Assembly (NCBI RefSeq): GCF_020080835.1
Contig: NC_058160.1
Location: 30,615,152 to 30,679,151, forward strand
Source of the DNA: Cotesia glomerata
Lineage: Eukaryota > Arthropoda > Insecta > Hymenoptera > Braconidae
Direction: 5' to 3'
Length of the DNA: 64,000 bases
A program made the translations under genes and the position numbers. The notes below the pieces were generated by a model. It did not search any database, was not told where the DNA came from, and saw nothing but the letters and a program-made list of their open reading frames with translations. Within the stretch, counting starts at the first letter, position 1. Each line of letters opens with the position of its first letter. Of this stretch, positions 37,624-51,700 are shown in pieces.

Positions 37624-40600
37624 TGAATTACAGACTAAAAATAATAATTTGGGCTTTTATTTTTTTATTACAGTGATCTTGAGTGTGATTTAAGGCTCTC
37701 GGAAGACAGCGAGGATGAAGGCCTCAAGGTGAGTAGAGTGAAAGACAATTAATTTAAACGTCATTTTATTAAGTATTACATTAAGAATTACATTATGCTT
37801 CCAGACGTCAGTTTCAAGAGCATCAAGAGCTACTGCAAGTCCAACTATAAGCCTTGAGTAAGTAATAGAAAATTAACTTGTTTTATCGATTAGTTTTTTG
37901 TTTTTTTTTTTTTTATTTTTTAATAACAATTTATAATAACATATTTTACCTTTAAATTACAGACACTCAGCACCGCTGATACCAACAATGACACCGCTTC
38001 CAGCACCTTTGGCGCCGATGTCGCCTATGGCGTTATCGCCCCTGGCAACTTTGTCACCTCCGAGACCAATGAGTCCACTGAGAACGCCGCCTAAGCTAAC
38101 GTCATCCGAGCGATTATTATCGCCGCCATCTGGCTCCTCGAGAAAAGGTTCCCCGTTGCTGCCGTTGAGGCCTCCTAGTCCTCCTGGTCAGGCTCCGCTC
38201 AGCTCTGGAAGCGCAAGCTCCAGCTCGGACTCCGGGTCTGACACTGGTACTGATGACAGCAGTGATTCTGAGGACGAAAATGCTCCTCCGCCATCAAAAG
38301 GCCCTTCTACGCCGCCTTCAATGTCTCCAAAAGCCCCGGTAGAAGAGCCGCCGCCTGCTGAAGAGTCCAAACCTCGGTGGAATCTCAGCAGTTTCTTTAC
38401 CAAGTCTGCTGTGCAGACTGGTGATAATAATTCTGAAAATAAAACTGCTCAGGTATTTATTTTTTTTAATGACAGTGAATAAAAAATTTTTATATTAAAA
38501 TTAATAAACATTTAATTAAATGAATTTTTTTTTTAATAGAATGACGCAGCTCGTCGGGATAGTTCACCTGAGGAAGCATCTCTGGATATGCGAATAAGAC
38601 GCTCGGATGGAAGTCACCATAATAGCGACTGGCAGCTTGACGAGGCATCAAAAAGAACCAAAAACTCGACAATGCTGACAGTTCTGAGTGACGGTGATCA
38701 AAATTCTGAGCCTGAGAAGAAGAAAAAAGAAGAATTGAGATCTCAAGTTCAAGATAATAAACCAAAAGCTCCAGACGTGAGAAAACCTCGCGGACGACCT
38801 CGTAAAACGGCTAAAGAAACGGTTAAAAGCCCGAGAAGCCACAGAATGTCGTCCGAGGAATCAAAACCCAGTTCTAAGCGCAGTAAACCTCGCAGTGCAG
38901 GCAGTCCCAAGAAGAAAACTCCCGCGTTACCGATACCGATCCCTCGGCTTCCGATGGACAACAGCGACGAGTTGAGCGACTCGAGATCACGGGACAGGTC
39001 CAGTGACTCGGAGTGCGAGCAGCGAATCCCCCCGGCCGCTTCTTCGACAATCCCAGTGGACAAACGAAGACCGCGGCTGAGCATCTCTTCAAGTGAAGAT
39101 GAGAAAACTACGAGTAAGCTCAGTGCTTCGGAAGATGATGCGAGATGGAGAAGACTTTCGTCTAAACGCAACAAGCTTTCCGATGATTCTTCATCTAAGA
39201 AGCAAGACAAGAAGAAGAGTCCCAGCAAAGTAAAACCCCAACGGCCTAGGTCGAGGATAACAAACAGCAACTCGGGTTGTGCTTCTGACTCCGACAGTGA
39301 GTTAGAGACAACACTGAGAAATAATCGGGTCCAGCCGGTCGCGAGAGTACCCCCGAGACCCAGAGCGCCGCTTACAAGAGTCACCTCGCCTGATAATTCC
39401 GACAGTGACAACAGTCCAACGCCGAAATTGCAAGAGGAGGACGCTGGTAATGTCCAGGATAAGAAAAAGAGTGATACACTTAGAAAATTGTTTTCAAGTG
39501 CCAAGGGCGGTGCAAAGGGTGGCGGCAAAGGTGGCAAGGGTGGAAAGGGTGGTGGTAAATGTGGAATTTACGTGGAAGAGTACACTGCGAGTACGCCGAC
39601 CGGTGGCGAAAGCCCGTACAAAAGACCGTCGTCGCAATCCTCCACCTTGCCAAGCTTCCCACCTTTGAGTTACGGAGTCAACGGGGTCCCTTCGCTTTTT
39701 TGTAAGGTCGATCTCAGTCGGCTTTCTCACGTTCCAAGGCCATCGCGAGGCCAGGAGTTGAGACAGAGGACTGAATTATCAGACACTAGGCCGGCTTCAA
39801 GACAATCCGTTAAATCCGAGCGACCTCCTACACCAGAAGAGGGTGAAATCATTGATACCCCCACTCCACCTCCTTCCATTGATTTTAGGACACACGATAA
39901 TCACCATCACGTAACGACTGATCAACCGCCTCCTGGCTTATCCAAAAGTAAACGTACTGAGAGTAAGAGTGATTTAGTTAGTTTAACTGGGGCGGACTCT
40001 AAAAGTAATCGTGCGATACCTAGTGGCAGTGGAGTTAACAGTGGTCCTACGAACTCTGGTACCGGTGCTAGTGCTAATGTTATTGATAATAATACTGGGA
40101 ATCGAGTGCCCAAACGTAAACGTAATGCTAGTTGCAGTTCTGTATCTAGTTTAAATATGTGTTCAATGGATAGTAATAGTAAGGTCAAATCATCTACCAG
40201 TGAACACAAAGAAAAGAAAAAGAGAAAACGACATCACGCTGACAAAGAATCCAATTCTTCGAGATCATCTTCCCGACAAGTTAGTTTTTCTCTTTTTTTT
40301 TTTTTTTTTTCAGTGAAAATATTTGATCATTTCAATAAATTATTACTTCTTTTTCTTACTCCAGCAAAATGATATTCAACCTACAAATCACGAACGGGAA
40401 GAAAAACCAGACATTAATCTGTTGCCCCCACCGGCAGCAGTTCCACCTCAACGTGTCTACTATTCTTACTTCAATCCTCAAAATGACGTTTTAGAGGACC
40501 AGGATAGGTAAGAATAAATTTATTTTTTTTTTTTTTTACTTTTTTAGATTTTAACATGTGAATATTTGAATGAAATTTTTATTTTCATAAATTCAGGGAC

Positions 40601-41758
40601 CAGAATCAGTACCTGACAGAAGCTAAAAGATTAAAACACAGCGCAGATGAGGAATGTGAGTTGACGGCGCAATGCATGCTGTACTTGGAGGCAGTATTGT
40701 ATTTCCTTCTCACAGGGCAGGCCATGGAGTCCGATCCACTCACCGAAAGATCCGCTTTTACTATGTACAGAGATACTCTTAGTCTTATAAAGTAAGTCTC
40801 GGATGAAGTGCATTTATAAAAACGCCAATTAGTCCGTAACAAAAGAGTTTTCTTGACTTTCATCTCGTTTTCAGGTATATCTCATCTAAGTTCAAGAGCC
40901 AACAGAACAATTCACCTGAGAGTAGTATCCGTAACAAGTTGGCTATCTTGAGGTGAGTATTGATCCGACATGGAAAAAAAAAAAAAAAAAAAAAAAAGTC
41001 CTTTAATAATTCAATCAATTTCGGACCGACCGTCTTAGGTTTTCAAAGCAAATAATTAATTATTTATTATTTTTTCAGTTTATGGTGCCAGTCTCTTATT
41101 TTTTTAAAACTCTACAAAATGAGGCAACACGAAGTTAAAGAAAATGCTAAAATTCTCGCTGAATATACTCAAAAAGTAAGTATACTACAAATACTATATT
41201 TATAATAATAAATTCGCGTTAAATTGATAAAAATCTAAAGTTAATGCATATAATTTAATTCAATAATTATTTAATAGCCTACGCAGCCGACGTTGGTGCA
41301 CGCTGAGGGTCAAGGAACTCCTTCGCTGTCTCCAACACCATCCCCGGCAGGCTCCGTTGGATCTGTAGGTAGCCAAAGTTCTGGATATAATAGCGGAGAA
41401 CTTAACAGAAATATTGTCTCGCAGCAACAACCATCATTTGTCAGCATTCCTCTTCCAATTCACTCCATTTTGATAAAACAGAATTCACATTTCATGTTGT
41501 TAACGAGTTGTCACGATTTATGGGATCAAGCAGCCCAGTTAGTTTCGGACATGCATCGAGGTAAGTACAAAAATTTAAATAATAATAATGATAAAATTTA
41601 TAACTTGGTATATTTAATTTAATTTAATTGTGTCTTTTTGTTAACCAGATTTCTTTATCGAGCTGGACGAAAAACTTGGTCCGCTGACATTAAGAAGTTC
41701 ATTGCGGGACTTGGTGCGTTATGTACAAGCTGGAATTAAGAAGTTGCGAGCTCTCTGA
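36953..41758 (+). CDS. lilli: AF4/FMR2 family protein (lilliputian-like)
   Basis: Proposed exons 36953-36966, 37674-37728, 37805-37857, 37963-38452, 38540-40279, 40365-40507, 40597-40791, 40875-40952, 41079-41175, 41278-41560 and 41649-41758 give about 1085 aa, all in phase. Seen in order: acidic DLECDLRLSEDSEDE (the AFF DDLQLSDSED motif), a Ser/Asp-rich stretch near 125-150, RWNLSSFFTKS near 178-188 (AFF KWQLDxWLxKV), an AT-hook KPRGRPRK near 286, a Gly/Lys run near 525-545, and LFCKVDLSRL. From about 832 comes the C-terminal homology domain (YLTEAKRLKHSADEE, LEAVLYFL, LWCQSLIFLKLYKM, SPTPSPAGSVGSVGSQSSGY, LRSSLRDLVRYVQAGIKKLR). The family scaffolds super elongation complexes with P-TEFb. 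The N-terminal homology region of long isoforms was not found, so the first exon may belong to a short isoform. Confidence 0.9.
37086..37170. repeat. (TA)n microsatellite in first lilli intron
   Basis: A long run of TA dinucleotides in the intron between the proposed first coding exon and the exon at 37674. Confidence 0.95.
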
Positions 41759-42691
41759 CCCCAGTGGCAAAGTCCCAGGCCGCCCACTCCCAATTACATA
41801 ACGGCACTTCCTCACAATATGGCAACATATCCAACAATGTTTACGTAGCTATCACGAGGAATAATTCGCTGTAATGGCAATAATTGATAAATTTTATTAC
41901 AATTTTTTTTTTTTTTCGTAAAGACTTCTTGGGTGGCGGCAGCGGGGACGGTTTGATAGTTTGTTATTTAAAGAAAATGTATGTATGGATGTGGAGGATT
42001 ATCAACCCGAGTTATCACATGAGATTACACTAATCAGCAAGTCAATAAGATTTGCACTAATACGGGATTTATATTTATGAATTAAAGTCCCAATTACAAT
42101 AGACTGCGATTAGGTGTGAGTTGTAAAAAAAAGAAGGAAAATAATGATATTAACTCTCTCATTAATATTCTTCCTTTTTTCTGCTTTTGTATAAATTCGC
42201 GTAGATACAATTGTACTTGATGTGAGACTAGTGGTGCTGCGAAGAGGCCAGTATCCTTGTATATTGCGTCAGGAGCTTCCTCTTCAGCGATTAAGTACGC
42301 GTTCATGCGTACACTTATAGAGACAATTAATACGATGACGTACATAGGCGAATCCAATGCGCGCAGGTTTATTATCTGTACTGAAACAAAACTAAAACAA
42401 TGATCATAATAATAATAATGATAACGCCACCGGAGATTTATCGTTGTATACCGCTATATAAATATATATATATATATATATAAAATAAAATTTTGTAGAT
42501 AAGCAGCAATTATACTGTTAGATTAGTTTATTAGTATGCAATGAAAAAAAAAAAAAGGAAAAATAAAAAAAATCAATACATATTCTTTACATAAATAATA
42601 ATGTAGTTAGTACTATATGGGAATAAAATTAGTGGTACATAATAGTTGTCTTAATAGGATGAGAAAAAGTCGATCGATGGTATGATATGAA

Positions 42692-42744
<53 letters not shown>

Positions 42745-42842
42745 CATTAAATGGATACCAAGTTTGTAGATTTAAATGTGACTGAGAGAATCGAGACAGA
42801 AAGAATAAATAAAATAATAATATACGTGAAAACAATTTAATA

Positions 42843-42886
<44 letters not shown>

Positions 42887-44235
42887 GGAGTGAGTTGCTC
42901 ATGTATATATTTTTGTAAATAAGTATTGTGAGTGCCGCTGCCTTGAGGAGAGGACTTTGATATCCTTGACGTTTTGATACGACCAGGAATAGTTCTCATC
43001 CTACCCAATTTTTGCTACCATGTCTATCGATGATAATATATAATAATATTGAATAAAAAAAAATATATATATATATATATATAAATATATAAATAAATAT
43101 AAATATAAATATTATTGCTAGTGATCATATTTCACTCTACGTTTTTATTTGTCTTACATATATTATAAATTCACGTTCTCTCAGTCACGCGCCTCAAATT
43201 TATTTCAAACTCTTTTCGTTGCTTTTTAGTCACTTTTTCAACTTCAAATTAATATTATACACTAAATATAGTAACTAAATATAATAAATAAAAATTATAA
43301 AGTGAGCAAAAAAAAAGTTAAGATTTAACAGAAAAAAAAAATAAATTTTGTGATACAAATGAATTTCGGATAATACGGAATTGGCAGGTTACATGCAAGG
43401 CCTTGAGACATCTAATTACGTCGCGAATGCGTACTTATGCTTTTAAATGGATAAATAATGGATATATGTCTATTTTTTCTCTTAAGCGCTCTTCAATAGG
43501 GTCATGAATGTAAAATATCCGAGTGAATTATATCACCAGCAGCGCTACCGGGTCCATGGCTTAAAAGAGCGATTCAGGAGCCTGATTTTCTTCGGAAGAC
43601 ATGGCTAGCAATCGACTCGGCCTGGTAAACCGGTAGGCTATCAAGTTGGGAGTACCTGCGTTTATTATACTCTTCGGGAGATGATCAGGTACTATCAAAT
43701 ATAGTTTTTTACGCGTATCCGAAACAAAAAGTAATAAATATATTTGGAAATATCCCAGCAGCTTTTTGATAGAATATTTGATTAAAAAAAAAAAAAAAAA
43801 ACAAATAAATAAACAAACAAACAAACTATGAAAATTAAAGCATAGAAAATGATAATAGATATATATAAATATATATAATAATAATAATATTTTTATTTAG
43901 TGTTATATTTTTTATTTAAATAATTAAAAGTCGACTAATAGCCGAGACCCGATACGATAAATTTCATTGGCAATTGTTAATAAATTGACAAGAAAGTATA
44001 AGTTTTAATAAAAAAATATAAAACCAACAATACTACGAGGGCGTGGCTGAGATAAAGAGAGTTATATTTAAAATTAAAAACGTAATGAGTATAAATTGAA
44101 CAATTTGTAAATGATATTTAATCAAGAGTAGCAGTTTTATTTTTATTTATGAGAACACGGAGTGGAGTAATCCCCGGTAACAACTATTCATTTTCTTTTA
44201 TTACTGCTTTTTGTTTTAACAAGCTTTTTACCCAA

Positions 44236-44275
<40 letters not shown>

Positions 44276-46690
44276 TCTATTAATATTATTATTGCTATGA
44301 ATATAATTATTACAGTTTATTTTATTATATACGATATAAATATATATATTCTTTAAAGAAAAAGTTATTTTTGATCAAAGTATCATTGGAGCTAGAACAA
44401 TTAATTATTTTTTACATTTGCTCCAAAAATCCTTGTAAAATTATAAAAAAAAAAGTGAGAAATGATGGTGTCTGGCTAATTTATAATCTGGTGCTCGTAT
44501 TATTTCGTTTTCTTCCTTTGAACAAACAGTAAAACGTTGATTAACAAATATTTATAAAAATTCCTCTGTAAAATACAAATAAATCATCTAATTATTAATT
44601 TGTGATATATACGACATACATAATACATATATATATATTAAAAGGAAAATACAAAAATTATTGTTTAAACAATTTATATCTTCGACTGTTTAAAATATAC
44701 CAAATATTGTTTAATCGTAAAACAAAATCCACATATTGCACAAGTACATTTTATAATTAATAAATTAATGATAATAATGATTATTAATTTTAAATGAAAT
44801 TCAGTTGAATAGAAGTTTATTTGTGTCATTTATTAATTTAAAACTAAGAAATTTGTAAATTTGATAAATTAATGTTACAATAATAATTATTATTATTTAT
44901 TACATTAATTTTTAAGCACCTGCTGCTGTAACATTTACATATAAAAAGTGAGAGAAAGTTTTTTAACACACAATTTTATAAAATCAATCTAAAGACACAA
45001 ACGGAGATAAAACGGGTATACGAGTATAAAATGTTAACAAATTGTTACACTTATGCAGATACTCGCGAATGGAGAAAATGTTATTGAGAGCACAAACAGA
45101 TATAAATAAATTTTAGTCAGTTACTGATTTTTTTTTAATTAGTAATTATTAATTATTAGTTAATTAATTATGCTAATTAATATGGATTGTAAAGTAAAGA
45201 AAAAAGGATATGTGGAAAGTAACCGCACCAAGGAGAGACCAAACTCGCTTAATGAAAAATAATAACTCGACCTTTTTTTATTATTTATTATTAATCATTA
45301 ATATTATTACTATTATTAGTTTATTAAAGAATTATTATTCTGATTATTGAAATAATTATTTTTATTAATTTAGATTATTATTATTAATTAAATTAATTAT
45401 ATATTTATTTATGTGGGGTTGGTGAGACAGATGAGCCACCGTTCCAACGCACTAAATTGTTATAGTTATAACTATCTATATATTGTTACTTAACTAATAT
45501 TACTTCCATTAGAAAAAAACAAATCAATTATTATTTAAACTTAATAATTGAGAAAAAAAAAAAAAAAAAAAAAAATATGAGATTTATTTGTGGCTCCGAT
45601 AAATTTTTACTCATACTAAGATTCACTAAATCAACTCTCAATAATGAATCTTTTATAATTTTTATAAATTAAAATAATCGATTTCTACGAAATTTTGTAA
45701 GCCATACTGGCAATTTTAATTATTATTATTATTATTATTATTATAATTAAAAATTGCATGGAAATCATGTTAATATTCTTAGTTTAAATTTGTTATATTT
45801 TTTTTTTGTCGGTATTATAATAATTAATTTGTTAATTGTATCATTTATTTGGGTACGAGTTAATTGTTAATTTTTTTCTGTTTGCGTGTTTTATTTGTCG
45901 AGAAATTATAGTTAATTATTGTTTTTCTCAACTTTAAAATCATGAATTACTACTATTTCTACAACTACTACTACTATTATTATTATTGTAAAATAGCATA
46001 AGCTGATTAATTGAATTTTTATAATTACTATTATTATTTAATATAATTAAAAAGTTAAACTGAAATGAATTGTTAATAATAATTTCATTTGATAATTAAA
46101 AAAAAAAAAAAAAAAAAAAAAAATATTTATTATAATTATGAATTAAAAAAAAAATATTACCAGAAAGAAAAAAATGATATGCTTCATGACAATATTACGA
46201 TGTGAAGATAAAGTTTACGAAATATTTTGTGAACGGAGCTTTTTATTACCTATTTTGTATAGTAATCTCAACCAAAAGATTAATGATAAATAATTGACTT
46301 AATAAAAACTAAAACAAACAATAATATACATAATAATTTTAAAAAAAAAGAAATATGTAAAATAAAAGGCACTGTACATGCGATTATACTTAGTATTGTC
46401 AATAATGATTGAATGCGTTTCTTGGGGATGGTTCACTGCATACCGTGTACTCGATATTTATATATATATATATACAACATTCATTTCTTTATTCTTAAAT
46501 ATTTTTATTTCTCCACTCGTTAATGTTTTTGTGTTCTAAGCTTACATATTAATTATTAATTATTATTATTATCATTATTTCAATTTATCTTATTGTGTAT
46601 ATGGTATAAATTGTAAAAACAAAACGTATTTACTATATCATATTCATTTTTCGAGGCATGTCCTCTAAATAAAGGTATTGTTTAATAAAT
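41759..46690 (+). other. Probable long 3' UTR and downstream region of the lilli-like gene
   Basis: Nearly 5 kb of AT-rich sequence without splice-supported exons. It contains (AAT)n at about 42695-42744 and 42844-42882, (ATT)n at about 44238-44274 and A(25-30) tracts near 45550 and 46098. Several AATAAA words occur; the one at 46668-46673, followed by GT/T-rich sequence, is a reasonable distal poly(A) signal. A minus-strand poly-Leu/poly-Tyr frame here is only translated microsatellite. Confidence 0.45.
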
Positions 46691-46814
46691 TCAATAATTT
46701 ATGCATTTTTATTCTTCACACCCTTTTTTTATATTAATTTATTTATTACATAATTATAAGATTTATAATTAATTTTGGCGGGAAATAAAAATTCAAAATT
46801 TTATTTTTCTTTAT

Positions 46815-46835
46815 CCGCCACTAGGGGCGCTGTCA
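46815..46835. promoter_or_regulatory. CTCF-like word between two genes
   Basis: CGCCACTAGGGGCGCTGTCA stands out in AT-rich DNA. It resembles the CTCF consensus CCACYAGRKGGCGC but is one base short in the G run, so binding is uncertain. It lies just beyond the end of the lilli-like transcription unit, where an insulator would be plausible. Confidence 0.25.
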
Positions 46836-47219
46836 CTCCAATTTTATATATTTTATATTTTAGTTAACTGGTAGGATCTTTCGGAGCAGACGTTTGAAAC
46901 AAAATTTTTATAATTTAAATTTTATTTATAAATTATTGATAAAGTTACTGAGTATTAATACAAAAGATTACTCGAGTGTAATAACTTATCTTCTGTTGTT
47001 AAATATTTATTCTATATAATGAAGTTATAACAAAAATTGCGCACTTATTTCTAAACATAATTTCAATAATAAATCAAAGAGCCATGTGACACATTAAATA
47101 AAATCAAAATAATAATTAAACAATTGAGAAATGGGTTTTTTTAATTGTTAAATAAATAAAAGTGAATGAAAACAATGAAAAAATAAAAAAGTGTTTGTGA
47201 AATATCAAATGGTGGGCAC

Positions 47220-47629
47220 CGCAACTGCGGCGCTGCAGTAGTTTGACATTAAAAATAGAAGAGGGGGGAAAAACGGGTAGAGAGTTCGCCGCGAACCAAC
47301 GAATAGAATTCAGTTGTTCTTAGATGTTAGTCGGTCGTGTTCGGTTGTTAACTCACCACTAGCGTACCGGTTTTTTTTTTTATCCAAGAACAGTTCGTGT
47401 ACCTGTACAACAAACAAAGAATTATTTTTTTTAACAATTGTTCACCCGTAAAAACAACAATGAATATTTTATTTCTAAACACCGCGGGCAGACTTAATGT
47501 TACCTACCCGTTTAAAAAGTGTCGTGAGTGGATTTGAATTTATAGTGACAACGTGTTATTATTTTTTTTTTTGTTTTTCTTTTTCTCTGTGAAAGAAAGA
47601 AGCATCTGGTCTCATTAAAAGATATTAAA
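47220..47629 (+). promoter_or_regulatory. Candidate promoter and first (5' UTR) exon of the downstream gene
   Basis: A GC-richer block with an initiator-like TTCAGTTG (A at 47312) ends at a donor AAA/GTAAGC near 47630. It contains short upstream open frames, including a 25-codon one starting at 47461. No long open frame. It most likely begins the leader of the gene whose coding exons lie at 60-64 kb. Confidence 0.45.
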
Positions 47630-48500
47630 GTAAGCAAACAGTTGTTATAATTATAATAGTAATAATAATAATAATAATCATAAAAGTAATGTTTGATTTT
47701 AAATCATAAATCGATTAATTGTAATATTTAAATGGTTAGTTTATTCAAATTTTTTTAGTCTGTGGGTCAACAACAGCCACCTGTTGTCTAAAGACCATCA
47801 AAAATTATTTTATGTAACAGTCTTTTTATTTTCAACTAGAAAATAATTTACACGAGTAAATTTATCGGTGTTGTAAAAATCGAGTCATCAACCTCTACAA
47901 TCGATATCAACTCTATCCTTATTTCCCTGTTGTAGTTTTGTGTAATAGTACACACCAGATAGTTTCAACAAAACCCATAAATAAAAACTTACTGAATAAA
48001 ATAATAATAATAAACAATGGAAATAAAATAGTTTGTTTATAATTGTCGTCTGATCAAACAAAAATCTAACCAGTGATTATTTTATTAGTTTTTTTATTGG
48101 CTGGTCGTAATCATCCTGACAACTTGTCATTATGAAAAAAAATGTATATATCTACAATATATTTAAATATCTCCTTCAGTATACTCATGAGCATTCTATT
48201 CGCCATACCAGTGTTCAGTGTGTAAATAATACCGTACATATAAAATGACATGTTGATTCTCATGTTATTTGATAATGACATTTCAATTGAGCAAACATAC
48301 AATTGACAAACAATTTTAGTTACTTTTATAAATATAATAATAATAAAATCCAAGGTAAGCCATGATTTAATGGTGAGATAAATATTTTTTGTCATGTATC
48401 CACGATTAGCCGACCTAATTTCAAGATTTAAGAGTACTTGTTTTCCAATAGATTTCTTGTTACTGATATGTACTGATACTTAATAAACTTATTTTACAGA

Positions 48501-48738
48501 GTCCAGTCTGGAGTAGCGTGGTGTGATATAAAATGCGATATACATAATAGCGCAGCGATTTAAAAAATACTCCAGCGGTCGAGGTGACAAGAAGCTTCTT
48601 TAATAGACATTATTATCAAACATCAAAGTTCGGAGATAGCTAATGTAATTGAAACCGGTCAGAAATTAATTAAAGATCGGAGTATGATGTAAAATGGATC
48701 AGAAGAGGTTTACTTTTGTATTAGGTGCTTCGATATCG
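48501..48738 (+). other. Candidate second leader exon with a short upstream ORF
   Basis: A TTTTACAG acceptor precedes 48501 and a TCG/GTATGT donor follows 48738. The exon carries an ATG at 48694 that opens MDQKRFTFVLGASIS and runs to the donor in phase 0. Spliced to the exon at 58631 the frame continues 16 codons and stops. I read it as a 5' leader exon with an upstream ORF, not the main start. Confidence 0.4.
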
Positions 48739-51700
48739 GTATGTAGACATAATGAATAGATATGTATGTAGTTAGTAGTACATAAATAGTTATAGCAGTT
48801 AGAGTAGACATTAGAGGTTGAGATTACAGACGTCGGATTTGACGGTGCGATCGAGTAAAGAAGACCAAGTTAAGTAAAGAGTAAGAATAAGAAGATTAAA
48901 AAGTCTTAGAATCAGAGGGTATGAATAAAGGAAGGAAGGATAAAGACTGAGTAGAGTAGAGGTAGCAGCAGGTTATACTGGCCAGTGTACGACCTTGGAA
49001 GTGCGAGTTAGTTGTACCGCCTGGTTTTATAAATCAGGGTGTTCTCAACCGCTCCAGAGGATTACACTAATGCTCTATTTATTCTATTTATCGGTCTACA
49101 TGTGGTTTGTTTAAATGTTTGGAGAAATGAGAACCGCGGGCCTGCTCGTCCAAGTGAAAAAGACCCATGGGTAATGTGGACGAACTCAACTCGTCCTTAC
49201 ACTTTTCTTATACTTGGTGCATTTCGTTTCAGAAAACATACTTATTTACTATGTAGATCTTTCTTTCTTTCATTATCCTTTTAATCTCATAAAACATTTA
49301 AATTATACTGAATATTTATCATTTTATTTGATATTCAAGTTTTAATGATAATAATTATTTTTGTTTTAAAACTCTTCAAGTACTAGATTGTACCTTTTGA
49401 TTGTTTATTTTAATTTTTTTTCATCATGATTAATTTATAATAAAAATCCCAAAAATTATCTTAAAATAAAACAGAGAAATTAATGTTCATGTAACATGTC
49501 AGTTTATTTAATTAAAAATTTTTATTTTCATGTCATATAATATATAATTAGTTAATTACTAATTGTGAATTAAAAAGTATGAAATCTGAGAGGATGTATG
49601 AAAGAGATATTGTAAATGTAAAGGAATAAGTTCAATATACATATACATAGATATAAAAATAAAAATGTAAATGCGTATATAGACGTAATATACTGGAGAG
49701 AAAAAGTTTTCCACAAAAATCAAGGTCCCGTGATTATCTCGAGCATGACATTAAAGAGCGCAAATGCGTTAAGAAATGTTTCTCCTCGCATGTAAACACG
49801 CATTAGCCATATACTTGTTATTTTTATTATTTAGTGGTTTAATTACTAATAAAACTGTATCAAACAATTCGTGATATTTTCAAAGCCGTAAAATACTAAT
49901 AAAAAGTACGCTCTGGTGGAGTACAAGTATTATAATACACATTACACGGTATGAAGGAGCTAAAAAAGTAAATACAGCAAACCTCGTGAGTAAAAAATAA
50001 ATTGCTGATCTTACCGAGAATTTAAAGGCAACGGGATTTAAAATCGTTTAAAAATAATACATAATAATCAATTCGAACATTGTATTATTGGTATTAAATT
50101 GTGTGCGCGTTCAACAGAAGCTTACAAATTGAATGAAATAGTTTTAAGCGTACAAAATAACAAAATACCGGCCATTTATTTTTTTTTTTTTCTCTCTACT
50201 CGTCTATTTCCATCGCTATATATGTACAATAATATTACACTATATAATGCTTATAATATTAACTAGTATGTATATATTAGTATTTTATTGAATTAATCAG
50301 AATGTACAAACCTCGAAGCTCGTTAGTTTTTTTTTTCTACACTATACATAGCAGTAAATTGATAGTTATTATTATTGTTACTTTGTTTTTTTATATAAGA
50401 AGAGATAGTATAGAGACCGCAGGATGTAAGGGCACTGGAAGGCCGCCAGGAAATTCAATACCACCCTTATGTGCCCGGTGGTTAAGGAAATTCCTTGATA
50501 GAGTGCACAGTGTTGAGGTAGAGATAAAATGTTACTTGATGCCTGTGTGAATTAACAAACTAAACTGCTCAGGGTACTTGTAAATACTTTTTTTATTCCA
50601 CCTTATACTTACTTAGTACTTGCCCCATTACATCAAAGGATGCTCACCGATTTATTTTTATTATACAACGTGAATTGATAATTAGTGTATTACGTGGATT
50701 TCCGTGGCAGGCAAAGTACCCAGTCCCGAGGCGTTTAGCAACAAAGAACTCAATAACTCGATGAAAGTACTTTGAAAGTGTTCGTTGGTTAAGCTCCAAT
50801 CTTATAAAACCCAATTGTTGAGAAATACACTCTGTGTTTTGTGTAATTACTTTTACTTTAATTTTAATTAACAGTAATAATCTGTTTGATTTCATTTTTA
50901 ACATCACGTCAAATTGTATTTTTATTTAAAATTTCTGGTTTTAAAAGAAACTTTTTTTTTTTTTTATAATTTTTCGGATGGATTCTGACACTAGATGCTT
51001 TTGAATAGATCGAAGGAAGATTAATTTTTTTTTACCACCCAGGTAAAAAAAAAATGACTAAACAAACTTGGATGGGTCTGATGAATGAATGAAAAATGTT
51101 TTTAAAAAAACATTTCTCAACTCACACGAGTAGTATATTTTTTTAATGATTGCTCGGAAAAATATTACTATTATCATTATTATTATTATATAATCTTTTC
51201 TAACGATTCATTAATTTTTTAATCTTCAATTACAAATAATAATAATAAAAGTTTATAGTTCGTTTAACCACCAGCCATTAATTAATGAGTTATTTTTATA
51301 GCTCTAGCTTTTATTCAAGCAAACTTGACATTTTTCTTTGGATCACTTTTTAATTAACAAAAAAAAATTTAATTTAAGGGTTTGTTAAAAAATGTTAGAT
51401 TGTTTTTGTTAAAAATATCTGAATGAATATTTATTATTTACAAATAATGAGCGATAATTCATTTAAAAGCAAGAATGATACGATTGCACGCGAATCAATT
51501 GTCTGTAGGCACAATGCGATCCCAATCTCTTTATGTGTGATTTCAATGCATCGAGCACATGAACAATTCCTCAAAAACAATATAATATTTTCATGACTGT
51601 GCATTCGAATGTTCAAATAATTACTACCAGAAGACCAAAAATAATATTAAATAAACTGTAATTATAATAATTTATTAATTAATTTTATTAAAAAAATTTT

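Noticed and set aside
38749..39537. 262-codon minus-strand open frame
   Set aside because: Exactly antisense to the large lilli exon; its Leu/Ser-rich translation is a shadow of the plus-strand coding sequence.
42695..42744. Regular repeats that might suggest an array such as CRISPR
   Set aside because: Simple trinucleotide microsatellites without spacers, in a eukaryotic genome.
42629..43008. Poly-Leu and poly-Tyr minus-strand frames
   Set aside because: Translation of (AAT)n microsatellites in the lilli 3' region.
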